From Paludibacteraceae bacterium (GTDB lineage: Bacteria; Bacteroidota; Bacteroidia; Bacteroidales; Paludibacteraceae), in assembly GCA_017439235.1 (NCBI GenBank), contig JAFSJN010000022.1, positions 1 to 64,000 on the forward strand: a stretch of DNA of 64,000 nucleotides. Direction: 5' to 3'. Both the position numbers and the translations under genes were made by a program. Each line of letters begins with the position of its first letter. The first letter of the stretch is position 1. Of this stretch, positions 45,659-54,410 are shown in pieces. Below the pieces are notes generated by a model. It was not told where the DNA came from and did no database searches. It was given only the letters and a program-made list of their open reading frames with translations.

Positions 45659-47215
45659 ATGGATCAAGCCAAATTGAATAAATTGGTCGATAGCCGCGAG
45701 AAGGCTATTGCCGGTGGTGGCGAAGCTGCCGTAGAGAAGCACCATGCCAAAGGGTGTTATACCTGCCGCGAGCGTATCAACATGCTCTTGGACGAGGGTT
45801 CGTTTGAGGAAGTGAACATGTTCCTCACCCATCGTTGCCACGATTTCGGAATGGACAAGAAAGTGTTCTTGGGTGACGGCGTAGCTGTTGGCTCGGGAAC
45901 TATTGACGGTCGTTTGGTATATGTCTTTGCCCAGGATGCTACCGTTATCGGCGGTTCACTGAGCGAGACGATGGCGCTGAAGATTTGCAATGTCATGGAT
46001 CAGGCCATGAAGATGGGAGCCCCGATTATCGGATTGAACGACTCAGGTGGTGCCCGTATCCAGGAAGGTGCGTGCGCTCTGGCCGGCTATGCCGAGATAT
46101 TTGAGCGTAACATCTTAGCTTCGGGTGTAGTACCGCAGATCAGCGTTATCTTTGGTCCCTGCGCCGGTGGTGCTGTATATAGCCCGGCCTTGACCGACTT
46201 CATCATGATGACCGAGCAGAACTCGTACATGTTTATTACCGGTCCTAAGGTAGTAAAGAGCGTAACGGGTGAGGACGTCACCGTAGAGCAGTTGGGCGGC
46301 GCCAAAGTGCACGCCACTAAGTCGGGTGTCACCCATTTTGTAGCTGCTGACGAGGAAGAGGCCGTTCAGATGGTTCGCCGTCTGGTAAGCTTTATCCCGC
46401 AAAACAATATGGAGGAAGCTCCGCTGATGGATTGCACGGATGATCCTATGCGTGTAGAGGACGAGTTGAACGAGATTGTTCCGGACGATCCCAATAAGCC
46501 CTACAACATGAAGGACATCATCAATCTCATTGTCGACAATGGTGACTTCATGGAGGTGCAGAAAGACTACGCCAAGAATATCATCTGCGGTTTTGCCCGT
46601 TTCAATGGTCGTTCGACCGGTATTATCGCCAACCAACCTTCGTGGTTAGCCGGCGTATTGGACTGCGACGCCAGTCGTAAGGCAGCCCGTTTTGTTCGCT
46701 TCTGCGATGCCTTCAATATCCAGATTCTGACTTTGGTAGACGTACCGGGCTTCCTATGCGGTACAGGCCAAGAGTATGCAGGTATTATCGACCACGGAGC
46801 TAAACTGATGTTCGCTTACGGTGAGGCTACCGTACCTAAGGTAACCGTTACCGTTCGTAAGAGTTACGGCGGCAGTCACATCGTGATGAGCTGTAAGCAG
46901 CTGCGCGGCGACATGTGTTATGCTTGGCCAAATGCAGAGATTGCCGTGATGGGTGCCAGCGGTGCAGTAGGTGTACTGCAAGCTAAAGCCCTGAAGGCCA
47001 TCGAGGATCCGGAAGAGAAGAAAGCATTCATCGCCGAGAAGGAGGCTGAGTACAAAGACTTGTTCGCCAGTCCGTATCAGGCAGCCAACCGCGGTTATAT
47101 AGACGACGTCATTGAGCCTCGCAACACTCGCGTACGCATCATCAATGCCTTCGAGAAATTGCAGACCAAGCGTCTGAATAACCCGATGAAGAAACACTCG
47201 AATATTCCTTTGTAA
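45659..47215 (+). CDS. mmdA: Methylmalonyl-CoA decarboxylase alpha subunit (carboxyltransferase)
   Basis: 518 residues, carboxyl transferase family (as propionyl-CoA carboxylase beta). It moves the carboxyl group of (S)-methylmalonyl-CoA to biotin, leaving propionyl-CoA. Two crotonase-like halves; oxyanion-type glycine loops are seen as GLNDSGGARIQEGACALAGY and DVPGFLCGTGQEYAGII. The neighbours, a gamma-type membrane subunit, a biotin carrier and a beta-type sodium pump, decide for the decarboxylase over a propionyl-CoA carboxylase. The mmdD start follows directly (TAATATG). Confidence 0.93.
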   Translation: MDQAKLNKLVDSREKAIAGGGEAAVEKHHAKGCYTCRERINMLLDEGSFEEVNMFLTHRCHDFGMDKKVFLGDGVAVGSGTIDGRLVYVFAQDATVIGGSLSETMALKICNVMDQAMKMGAPIIGLNDSGGARIQEGACALAGYAEIFERNILASGVVPQISVIFGPCAGGAVYSPALTDFIMMTEQNSYMFITGPKVVKSVTGEDVTVEQLGGAKVHATKSGVTHFVAADEEEAVQMVRRLVSFIPQNNMEEAPLMDCTDDPMRVEDELNEIVPDDPNKPYNMKDIINLIVDNGDFMEVQKDYAKNIICGFARFNGRSTGIIANQPSWLAGVLDCDASRKAARFVRFCDAFNIQILTLVDVPGFLCGTGQEYAGIIDHGAKLMFAYGEATVPKVTVTVRKSYGGSHIVMSCKQLRGDMCYAWPNAEIAVMGASGAVGVLQAKALKAIEDPEEKKAFIAEKEAEYKDLFASPYQAANRGYIDDVIEPRNTRVRIINAFEKLQTKRLNNPMKKHSNIPL

Positions 47216-47216
47216 T

Positions 47217-47552
47217 ATGACACTTCTAGCTGTAACCACACAAACATGGATAGTTACCGGACTGGGCTTCGGTATCGTCCTGATATTGTTGACCGTGTTT
47301 GTCTACATGATGAAGTTGCTGGGTTGGATTATGCAACCGCGTAAGGCGGCTGCTCCTGCCTCGCAACCGGCATCGCCTCCGGTACAGGTTGTCTCCGCTC
47401 CCGTCAGTAGCGACGAGCAAGAGATGGCCGCAGTAGCCTATGCGCTGTACCTGTACACTAACGACTTGCACGACCACGACACGTGCCATTTAACCATCCA
47501 TGCGCATGCTACAGGATGGAACAGCAAATCATTCGGAATTAATAATCTATAA
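47217..47552 (+). CDS. mmdD: Decarboxylase gamma/delta subunit (OadG family)
   Basis: 111 residues with one N-terminal membrane helix (about 10-35: WIVTGLGFGIVLILLTVFVY) and then an alanine/proline linker and a short C-terminal domain (EQEMAAVAYALYLY). It anchors the alpha subunit to the membrane pump. The pattern matches the small subunit family of oxaloacetate and methylmalonyl-CoA decarboxylases, and the gene lies between alpha and biotin subunit genes. Confidence 0.9.
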   Translation: MTLLAVTTQTWIVTGLGFGIVLILLTVFVYMMKLLGWIMQPRKAAAPASQPASPPVQVVSAPVSSDEQEMAAVAYALYLYTNDLHDHDTCHLTIHAHATGWNSKSFGINNL

Positions 47553-47566
47553 CATCATCATTGAAT

Positions 47567-47989
47567 ATGAAAGAATTCTCATTCAAAATCAACGGCGTAG
47601 AATACAAGACTGCCGTAAAGGAAATCGAAGGCGGTATGACCGAGGTAACCGTTAACGGCAAGACCTATCAAGTAGAGACCGAGAAGAAAGCCGCTCCCGC
47701 TAAGGCTGCTGCTCCCAAGGCTGCACCTGCTGCGGCACCTAAGGCTGCTCCTGCTGCCGCTGCAGCTCCTGCCAATGGCGTCAAAGTGACCAGTCCCCTG
47801 CCCGGCTCTGTTATCAAAGTGCTGGTAAGCGAAGGACAAGCCGTTAAGAAAGGCGACACACTGCTCACCCTCGAATCCATGAAGATGGAGAATACTATTG
47901 CCGCTGAATGCGACGGTACCGTTAAGCAGATTGCTGTTACCGCCGGTCAGAATGTAATGCAAGACGACTTATTGATGGTTCTCGGTTAA
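47567..47989 (+). CDS. mmdC: Biotin carboxyl carrier subunit
   Basis: 140 residues from ATG at 47567 (the in-frame TTG at 47561 is less likely). An N-terminal beta region ([20 protein letters not shown]), an Ala/Pro/Lys linker ([20 protein letters not shown]) acting as a flexible arm, and a C-terminal biotinyl domain. The biotinylated lysine is in [13 protein letters not shown]. It carries CO2 from the carboxyltransferase to the pump subunit. Confidence 0.95.
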   Translation: MKEFSFKINGVEYKTAVKEIEGGMTEVTVNGKTYQVETEKKAAPAKAAAPKAAPAAAPKAAPAAAAAPANGVKVTSPLPGSVIKVLVSEGQAVKKGDTLLTLESMKMENTIAAECDGTVKQIAVTAGQNVMQDDLLMVLG

Positions 47990-47994
47990 GACGT

Positions 47995-49176
47995 ATGGAC
48001 GGCATCAATATACTGGAATTTTTCCTGAACATGGGATTCATGAATATGACCTGGCAACAAGGTGTTATGTTGCTGGTGTCATTCTTCCTGCTGTTCCTGG
48101 CTATCAAGAAACAATACGAGCCGCTATTGCTCCTGCCTATCGCTTTCGGTATGCTGTTGACGAATCTTCCGATGGCGGGCATGTTTCATGAAGAGCTGTG
48201 GACGGAGTTCCTGAATCCCGACAGTCCTATGTACCATAGTTACGGTGCCATTCTCAAGCATGCCGGATTATTGGACATCATGTATATCGGCGTTAAGGCC
48301 GGTCTGTATCCCTGCCTGATATTTATCGGCGTAGGCGCTATGACCGACTTCGGACCGCTGATTGCCAATCCTAAGAGTTTTATCTTAGGTGCAGCCGCAC
48401 AGGTAGGTATCTTTATTACCTTCCTTTGCGCCAATATCTGGTTCACGCCTGCTGAAGCCGGTAGTATAGGTATTATAGGTGGTGCTGACGGTCCTACGTC
48501 TATCTTCCTGACCAGCAAACTGGCTCCGCACCTGTTGGGTCCTATTGCTATTGCCGCTTATTCGTACATGGCTCTGGTGCCGGTTATCCAGCCGCCTATC
48601 ATGCGTCTGCTGACTACCGAGAAAGAGCGTAAGATTAAGATGAAGCAGTTGCGTCAGGTCAGCAAGACCGAGAAGATTGTCTTCCCCATCATCATTACCG
48701 CTGTGGTAGCACTGGTATTGCCCGATGCAGCTCCGCTTATCGGATGCCTGATGTTGGGTAACCTGATGAAAGAATGCGGCGTAGTAGACCGTTTGAGCAA
48801 GACGGCTCAGAACGAGTTGATGAATATCGTCGTTATCTTCTTAGGCTTGAGCGTAGGCGCTACAGCTACGGGCACTACTTTCTTGAGTGTCAAGACGCTG
48901 CTCATCTTAGCGATGGGTATTATTGCCTTTGCCCTAGGTAGCGCCGGCGGCGTACTATTAGCTAAACTGATGAACCTGTTCTCCAAAGAGAAGATCAATC
49001 CGCTTATCGGTTCGGCCGGTGTATCGGCTGTGCCTATGGCTGCTCGTGTTAGTCAGGCTGAGGGTCAGAAAGCCGACCCGTCTAACTTCCTGCTCATGCA
49101 CGCTATGGGACCCAATGTGGCCGGCGTTATCGGTTCGGCCGTAGCAGCAGGTATATTGCTGACGATGCTCGGATAA
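47995..49176 (+). CDS. mmdB: Sodium-pumping decarboxylase beta subunit
   Basis: 393 residues with about ten membrane segments. It releases CO2 from carboxybiotin and exports sodium ions across the inner membrane. Family stretches: [20 protein letters not shown] (an Asp-containing segment linked to sodium binding), [20 protein letters not shown], and [20 protein letters not shown]. Last of the four decarboxylase subunits; sufC starts 8 bases later. Confidence 0.95.
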   Translation: MDGINILEFFLNMGFMNMTWQQGVMLLVSFFLLFLAIKKQYEPLLLLPIAFGMLLTNLPMAGMFHEELWTEFLNPDSPMYHSYGAILKHAGLLDIMYIGVKAGLYPCLIFIGVGAMTDFGPLIANPKSFILGAAAQVGIFITFLCANIWFTPAEAGSIGIIGGADGPTSIFLTSKLAPHLLGPIAIAAYSYMALVPVIQPPIMRLLTTEKERKIKMKQLRQVSKTEKIVFPIIITAVVALVLPDAAPLIGCLMLGNLMKECGVVDRLSKTAQNELMNIVVIFLGLSVGATATGTTFLSVKTLLILAMGIIAFALGSAGGVLLAKLMNLFSKEKINPLIGSAGVSAVPMAARVSQAEGQKADPSNFLLMHAMGPNVAGVIGSAVAAGILLTMLG

Positions 49177-49184
49177 TATAAGTT

Positions 49185-49931
49185 ATGAGTCATCTATTGG
49201 AAATACACGACCTGCATGCTACTATTGCAGGTAAAGATATCTTGAAGGGCGTGGACCTGACCATCAATGCGGGTGAGGTTCACGCCATCATGGGTCCCAA
49301 CGGAGCCGGTAAGTCGACTTTAAGTGCGGTTTTAACCGGTCATCCAGCATATACGGTAATCGGTGGTCAAGTACTGTTTCGTGGCAAAGACCTCCTGGCT
49401 ATGCCTGCCGAACAGCGTGCCCGCGAAGGTTTGTTTCTCAGTTTCCAATACCCGGTAGAGATACCCGGCGTGAGCATGGTTAACTTCATGCGCACGGCGC
49501 TCAACGAGACACGTAGCTATCGGGGACAAGAAGCACTCTCCGCTACGGAGTTTCTGAAACTCATGCGGCAGAAGAAGCAGCTGGTAGGCATATCGGAGAA
49601 GATGAACAACCGTTCGGTCAATGAAGGTTATTCGGGTGGTGAGAAGAAGAAGAACGAGATATTCCAGATGGCTATGTTAGAGCCGGTGCTCAGCATTTTG
49701 GACGAGACGGACTCGGGTCTGGATATCGATGCTCTGCGCATAGTAGCCGAAGGTGTCAATGCCCTTAAGACGGCAGACAACGCCAGTATCGTCATCACCC
49801 ACTACCAACGTTTGCTCGACTATATAGTGCCTGACTTTGTGCACATCCTGGCCGACGGACGTATCGTCAAGACGGGCGATAAGACCTTAGCCCTTGAATT
49901 GGAAGAGCATGGCTACAATGGTATTGCATAA
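49185..49931 (+). CDS. sufC: Fe-S cluster assembly ATPase SufC
   Basis: 248 residues, ABC-type ATPase. Walker [10 protein letters not shown] (37-45), signature [16 protein letters not shown], Walker [17 protein letters not shown], and a histidine switch in [11 protein letters not shown], all as in SufC. It powers Fe-S cluster building on the SufB/SufD scaffold. Here it follows mmdB by 8 bases and overlaps the short sufD by 14 bases; no sufB, sufS or sufE is in the window. Confidence 0.95.
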   Translation: MSHLLEIHDLHATIAGKDILKGVDLTINAGEVHAIMGPNGAGKSTLSAVLTGHPAYTVIGGQVLFRGKDLLAMPAEQRAREGLFLSFQYPVEIPGVSMVNFMRTALNETRSYRGQEALSATEFLKLMRQKKQLVGISEKMNNRSVNEGYSGGEKKKNEIFQMAMLEPVLSILDETDSGLDIDALRIVAEGVNALKTADNASIVITHYQRLLDYIVPDFVHILADGRIVKTGDKTLALELEEHGYNGIA

Positions 49932-50556
49932 GGGCGAGACATTTGAGCATGTCTACATCAACGAACCGGCCATCGACCTGCACATCGTACAGGAGGCCGA
50001 TTCGCATGTCAAGATTCATATTATCAATCTACAGGACAGTGAAGGACAGAGTGAGGTGACTAACCTCATTCATATCGACCACGCCGATACCGGGTGTATG
50101 ACAGAGATTTATGCTCTCGCGTGCGCGGGTGCGGACGATAAGATTAGTACGCGCACACGCGTGCATCACGATAAGGGAGAAGGCGTCAGTCGCCAACTCA
50201 TCAAATTCGTGTTACGCGACCGCGCACAAGGCTCGTTTGAGGGTGAACTGAAGATTCGTCAGGATGCGCAGCATGTCGATGCGCAGCAGCTGAACCGCAA
50301 CCTCGTCCTCACGCCGACAGCCCTGATGCGTACCAAGCCGCAACTGGAAATCTATGCCGATGATGTCAAAGCCTCGCATGGTGCTTCGACAGGTCAGTTG
50401 GACGAGTCAGCACTCTTCTATATGCGCCAACGCGGCATCGATGAGCCTACGGCCCGACGGATGTTGATAGGAGCGTTTCTGAAAGATGTATTAGACACTA
50501 TTGCTGATGAGCAGCAGCGCGAGGCATTAATGGACGCGATTGATCGTATAGTCTAA
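49918..50556 (+). CDS. sufD: Half-length SufD-like Fe-S scaffold protein
   Basis: 212 residues from ATG at 49918, which overlaps sufC by 14 bases; ATG 49909 is also possible. Ordinary SufD has about 430 residues; this one lacks the N-terminal half and contains just the parallel beta-helix core and C-terminal helices. The motif [20 protein letters not shown] (147-166) carries H154, equivalent to His360 of E. coli SufD, and [20 protein letters not shown] ends the core. The usual KCSHG cysteine is alanine here. It may be a reduced SufCD or SMS-like two-protein system. The 3' end overlaps the convergent gene by 30 bases. Confidence 0.85.
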   Translation: MVLHKGETFEHVYINEPAIDLHIVQEADSHVKIHIINLQDSEGQSEVTNLIHIDHADTGCMTEIYALACAGADDKISTRTRVHHDKGEGVSRQLIKFVLRDRAQGSFEGELKIRQDAQHVDAQQLNRNLVLTPTALMRTKPQLEIYADDVKASHGASTGQLDESALFYMRQRGIDEPTARRMLIGAFLKDVLDTIADEQQREALMDAIDRIV

Positions 50557-51519
50557 CAGTGCTAACAGCGAGTTTTTAGCAGACGAGTCGTGGAAGGTAT
50601 TGAGAGCCTCCACGGCTTTTATTTTATGCTCTTGCATCTTGCGATAGGCATAACGCACACCGTCGTAACGCATGACGAAGGATTTTATCTCCTGCTCGGC
50701 CTCAAAGATGTCGAGATGCTGGGCATCGTTACTCAGGTCTTCGGCCAATTGGCGTATCTGTTCAGCTTCGCTGCGTTCGGCACGTGCTAGGGCGATGATG
50801 AGCGGCAGGGTCACCTTGCCGTCGCGTATGTCGTTCATCGTCGGCTTGCCCAATTCATCGGAATCTGAGTAGTCGAAGACATCGTCTTTGAGTTGGAAAC
50901 ACATCCCCAGATGCAGTCCGAACTCACGCAACGCTGTCGACTGACGCATCGTAGCGCCCGATGACTCGGCTCCGGCTTCCATACAGGCGGCAAAGAGACT
51001 GGCGGTCTTCTGCTCGATAACGGCCTCGTATTGTTTCTCGCTTATCCACATGCCGGACTCGGTATGCAGTTGCAGCAGTTCGCCGGACGACAGGGTGGCT
51101 CCCATCGAGGCGATGATATTGAAGATACGCAGGTTGCGCACATTAGCCACCAGTTCGATGACCTTAGCCAACAGATAATCTCCTACGAGCACGGCGACCT
51201 TATTGCTCCAGCGCGTATGCACGGCTTCGACTCCGCGACGCATGGGGGACGAGTCCACCACATCGTCGTGAACGAGCGAGGCGGTATGCAGCAATTCGAG
51301 CGCCACGGCGGTCTGAATAGTCTTATCCGTCACGCCATGACACATCTGAGCCGCCAAGAGGGTCAGTTGGGGACGCAACTGTTTACCGCGCTTAGCGTGG
51401 ATATATTGCAGCACACGGTTGAGCAACGCATTATTGCTACTCAGAGCCTGCTCAAAGGCTTTCTCGTAGAGCCGAAACTCTTCCTCAATGGGACGTCGTA
51501 TGTCTTCTATGCGGGTCAT
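50527..51519 (-). CDS. Polyprenyl diphosphate synthase
   Basis: 330 residues, all-alpha trans-prenyltransferase. It extends allylic diphosphates with isopentenyl diphosphate to make the long side chain of menaquinone. First aspartate motif DDVVD (85-89, in LVHDDVVDSSPMRRG) and second DDVFD (212-216, in LKDDVFDYSDSDELGKPT) are intact. The two residues before the first motif region (small/large pattern) do not let me fix chain length, so octaprenyl (IspB-like) or heptaprenyl are both possible. Its start lies inside the upstream lipoprotein gene (35-base overlap). Confidence 0.92.
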   Translation of the reverse strand: MTRIEDIRRPIEEEFRLYEKAFEQALSSNNALLNRVLQYIHAKRGKQLRPQLTLLAAQMCHGVTDKTIQTAVALELLHTASLVHDDVVDSSPMRRGVEAVHTRWSNKVAVLVGDYLLAKVIELVANVRNLRIFNIIASMGATLSSGELLQLHTESGMWISEKQYEAVIEQKTASLFAACMEAGAESSGATMRQSTALREFGLHLGMCFQLKDDVFDYSDSDELGKPTMNDIRDGKVTLPLIIALARAERSEAEQIRQLAEDLSNDAQHLDIFEAEQEIKSFVMRYDGVRYAYRKMQEHKIKAVEALNTFHDSSAKNSLLALLDYTINRVH

Positions 51520-52375
51520 GATAAATGGAATAAGCCGGCTCTTGCACGGGCATAAAAATACTCTCTAAACCGTCCGGGTCGGCCTTACGGATAAGCGGAT
51601 CGCCACCGGGTTGCGGGATAGCCCACCATACTTCGTAGGCATCCGTCGTCTCGCCTCTCAGGCCGTCGTAACCGACGAACATAATGACTAATGTATCGTT
51701 TTGCACATCCGGCAACTCGAAGATATCTTTGGTTGCCACCAGCTCCGGGCCCCGGTTCACCATTTCCTTAGTAAAGTCGTAGTAGTAGAACTCCTCCAAC
51801 AAGTCGTAGAAATAGAAGGAGGTGCAACCGGCAGTAAGGCGTATATCCGACATCAGACCTAATTCCCAGATATAAGTATCCTCATTGTTGCTGGGCGTGA
51901 GGATGAGGTCGGTATCGTCCATCTTAAGGTCGGCGATGTGTATATCGCTGGTGACGCGCTCCAAGGTAGTAAACGGTTCTTTGCGGATAGGCAAGACAGG
52001 CTTGTTATTGCTGTAGCCGACGAGCATGAGGTAGTAATCGGTAGCCGGATGAGTTACGCAAGCGCCGAACATAGCGCCCTGCTGAATCATTCCTGACCAC
52101 TCTCCTTGCGTATGCGTCATGGAGTCCATCTCTTGAACAAAGCGTTTATCGCCATCGGCACCGCCGTAATACTTCTCATAATCCGCTACGGGCATCAGGG
52201 TCATCAGGTACTTGGTCTGTTCGGACGAGGGGAATACCTCTATCCACACCCGTTGCGCCTGGATACGGTTGATAGTTACCGCATAGTCACGCGGGAAGAC
52301 CGAATCGCCTTTTACCGACTTGCACCCGCAAAGGAAAGGCAGCGTAATGAGTATCAGTAGCAACAACTTGCGCAT
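51485..52375 (-). CDS. Conserved lipoprotein of unknown function
   Basis: 296 residues from ATG at 52375; longer in-frame starts overlap the previous gene and lack a signal sequence at the terminus. MRKLLLLILITLPFLCGC is a lipoprotein signal with C16 or C18 as the acylated residue. The mature protein has no motif I recognise; it shows a mixed alpha/beta pattern and aromatic-rich stretches (CTSFYFYDLLEEFYYYDF). Between the hydrolase lipoprotein gene (5-base gap) and the polyprenyl synthase gene (35-base overlap) in one operon. DUF4827 or related families are guesses only. Confidence 0.8.
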   Translation of the reverse strand: MRKLLLLILITLPFLCGCKSVKGDSVFPRDYAVTINRIQAQRVWIEVFPSSEQTKYLMTLMPVADYEKYYGGADGDKRFVQEMDSMTHTQGEWSGMIQQGAMFGACVTHPATDYYLMLVGYSNNKPVLPIRKEPFTTLERVTSDIHIADLKMDDTDLILTPSNNEDTYIWELGLMSDIRLTAGCTSFYFYDLLEEFYYYDFTKEMVNRGPELVATKDIFELPDVQNDTLVIMFVGYDGLRGETTDAYEVWWAIPQPGGDPLIRKADPDGLESIFMPVQEPAYSIYHDPHRRHTTSH

Positions 52376-52380
52376 AGCGG

Positions 52381-53706
52381 TTATCGGAGTTTGTGGAACA
52401 TAGTAATCATAAACTTCATGCATCCCTCCACGTGATTGCCATAGTGGCCGAAGTTACAGGTATAGTCAGTAAAACCTACCTCCTTGAAGTTGCGGCACAC
52501 CGTCTGCGAATTGATAAAGGGCACCGTCGGGTCGTCCATTGAATGGAACAGGTAGATAGGCGCTTGCGGGATGTAGCGGGACGGGATGCTGTTCATGATC
52601 AGTTGGCGATAGAGCCGTTGTGTCTGCGGCTGACTGCGGTCCATGCCCATCGGCGTCAGGATACAGCTCAGACGCTTCGAGCCTATCAGTTGTGAGAGTT
52701 GCACGCCGGAGTAGCGTTTGGAGTTAAACCACTCCTGATAATGACTCTTGAGCGGCTCTTGGAAGAACTGGTCAAAGGGTAGCGGATTCGACATGCCCTC
52801 CGACATACCTAAGATAATCATCGGCACGGCATAGGGGATAGGCGTATAGTCCTGACGCACGGACATGTCATAGGTGCGTGCCACGTCATAGGGACCGCTA
52901 CCGCAGTAGTTGCGTTTGATGCGGAACTTCCCCTGGTAGCGCTCAACGTTCTCCATGCAGTACTGCACGAATAGCGAGGTAGCTCCGCCCTGACTATAGC
53001 CCATGATGATGACTTCATCGCTCTCCACTTTGATGCCTCGTTGCGCCAAGAACGGCCGCACAGCCAAAGCCATGTCGATGACGTTGGCGGCAGTGACGTA
53101 GGCTTGCAGGTAGGGATGTACGCGGTCGGCTGTCTCACCATAACCTATATAGTCCGGCATGATTACCACATAGCCCAAGGCGGCAAAGGCAGCCTCCAAG
53201 GGGAAGGTCTGCGTAGGTACTTCGTAGTTGGCAGCTACGGTATAGTGCGAGCAGATGATGATATTACGGATGCGTCCCTTAGTAGGATAGAAGACGGCTC
53301 CGCTCACTCTAATGTCGTTGTACATCGCATCGGTGGACATATAGGTGCCGCACACCTGATGTACACTTCGGCTGCACAGCGAACCTATTACGGCGCGTGC
53401 CAGGTCGGTCGAGTTGATGGAGCTGGCCTGTTGACGACCATGTATGGCCATCGGCTGTACCGCCATCGTATCCGACAGCGAATCGGCTACTTGGCGTCCC
53501 CATTCGGCCATTGCGGCAGCGGCTTCTTCTAACGGACGCCACGGTGCTTCCTGCTCCACGTCGTGCTCCTGCTCGCTATAGGGAAGAAAGACCTTGCCAT
53601 TAGTCGGCATAGCCGAGAAGTCGACACCATAGGTCGGCTCGTCCTGCTGACACGAGGTGAGCAGTACTGCGGCAAACAGTAGATATGTCCATCGGCGCAT
53701 CGTCAT
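52381..53706 (-). CDS. Alpha/beta hydrolase lipoprotein
   Basis: 441 residues from ATG at 53706, whose ATGA overlaps the stop of the previous gene. MTMRRWTYLLFAAVLLTSC is a lipoprotein signal with C19. The hydrolase core shows IICSHYT, VIMPDYIGYGET, the nucleophile elbow GYSQGG, an acid in FHSMDDPTVPF and the histidine in NFGHYGNHVEGC, so the Ser-Asp-His triad seems complete. Such secreted enzymes act as esterases or lipases; the substrate cannot be told. Operon with a barrel-like protein upstream and a lipoprotein downstream. Confidence 0.85.
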   Translation of the reverse strand: MTMRRWTYLLFAAVLLTSCQQDEPTYGVDFSAMPTNGKVFLPYSEQEHDVEQEAPWRPLEEAAAAMAEWGRQVADSLSDTMAVQPMAIHGRQQASSINSTDLARAVIGSLCSRSVHQVCGTYMSTDAMYNDIRVSGAVFYPTKGRIRNIIICSHYTVAANYEVPTQTFPLEAAFAALGYVVIMPDYIGYGETADRVHPYLQAYVTAANVIDMALAVRPFLAQRGIKVESDEVIIMGYSQGGATSLFVQYCMENVERYQGKFRIKRNYCGSGPYDVARTYDMSVRQDYTPIPYAVPMIILGMSEGMSNPLPFDQFFQEPLKSHYQEWFNSKRYSGVQLSQLIGSKRLSCILTPMGMDRSQPQTQRLYRQLIMNSIPSRYIPQAPIYLFHSMDDPTVPFINSQTVCRNFKEVGFTDYTCNFGHYGNHVEGCMKFMITMFHKLR

Positions 53707-54317
53707 TGCCATCTATATCCTATACTGACCGTGAGCATACGGCTGGAGAGCATCACGATATCGTCCATATTGTTAAGGGCATACAGTCCACCTATCTCTA
53801 AGGCGCCAAACCATCCTTTCTGCCCCACCTGCATGCCGAAGGCGGTCAGTCCCCATCCCGGATAGCAGATAGTGTATTTACCGCGTACCAAGTCTTTCTC
53901 CGAACCGCCGTTGATAGTCAGTCCGGCAAAGACGGCGCTGTAGAGTTGGACCCACGGATGCCGATACCAGGTAAAGCGTACCGCGGGCAGGAAGCTGAGG
54001 TTGTAGTAGTTATGGGCAGAGTTGTCGCGGCGGTCGTGCCACCCCATACCGCTAAAGTCCACTATCATACCTGTGCTCAGCCAGCGCAACCACGAATATT
54101 GGTATTCGGCAAACAGGTGACCGGTAATATAGTCGGTGCGTATATTCGGACGTCCTATATGCGGGAACTCGTACTGCGTAGCACTCTCAAAGAGCAGATC
54201 GCCCCATCCTATCCTCACCTCATGACGCAAACTGTCCCACGTCTGCACCGTCCCCTTCGCCCCTACCGAGAGCGACAGGAGTAGCAACAAGACAATATAT
54301 GTATAGCGCCATTTCAT
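53703..54317 (-). CDS. Predicted outer-membrane beta-barrel protein
   Basis: 204 residues from ATG at 54317, starting MKWRYTYIVLLLLLSLSVGA, a signal peptide. The mature part alternates polar and hydrophobic residues with aromatic girdles (EYQYSWLRWLSTGMIVDF, YYNLSFLPAVRFTWYRHPWV) and ends in an aromatic strand (LTVSIGYRW), as 8-stranded barrels do. Starting at 54329 is excluded because that codon lies inside the -7 box. The mRNA would be nearly leaderless. First gene of the operon that continues with the hydrolase. Confidence 0.8.
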   Translation of the reverse strand: MKWRYTYIVLLLLLSLSVGAKGTVQTWDSLRHEVRIGWGDLLFESATQYEFPHIGRPNIRTDYITGHLFAEYQYSWLRWLSTGMIVDFSGMGWHDRRDNSAHNYYNLSFLPAVRFTWYRHPWVQLYSAVFAGLTINGGSEKDLVRGKYTICYPGWGLTAFGMQVGQKGWFGALEIGGLYALNNMDDIVMLSSRMLTVSIGYRWQ

Positions 54318-54326
54318 AATAGGCTG

Positions 54327-54358
54327 CAAAATTACAAAAACTTTTGGATATATCCAAA
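54327..54358 (-). promoter_or_regulatory. Promoter with palindrome, barrel-hydrolase operon
   Basis: On the minus strand TAATTTTG (54327-54334), 20 bases, TTTG (54355-54358). The -33 box is one arm of an 18-base perfect palindrome TTTTGGATATATCCAAAA (54342-54359). Confidence 0.85.
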
Positions 54359-54359
54359 A

Positions 54360-54383
54360 AAAAGCGACCGGCAGGCCGCTTTT
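54360..54383 (-). terminator. Terminator of the 1914-residue protein gene
   Basis: AAAAGCGACC (54360-54369) pairs with GGCCGCTTTT (54374-54383) with one mismatch around a 4-base loop, and on the minus strand is followed by eight T. It lies 28 bases past the stop at 54411 and directly abuts the next promoter. Confidence 0.85.
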
Positions 54384-54410
54384 TCATCTCTAAACACTCA
54401 ACTCTAAACT

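Noticed and set aside
45659-47215. Propionyl-CoA carboxylase beta subunit as the main call
   Set aside because: Sequence alone would allow it, but the adjacent membrane anchor, biotin carrier and sodium pump subunits identify a decarboxylase complex; no biotin carboxylase gene is present.
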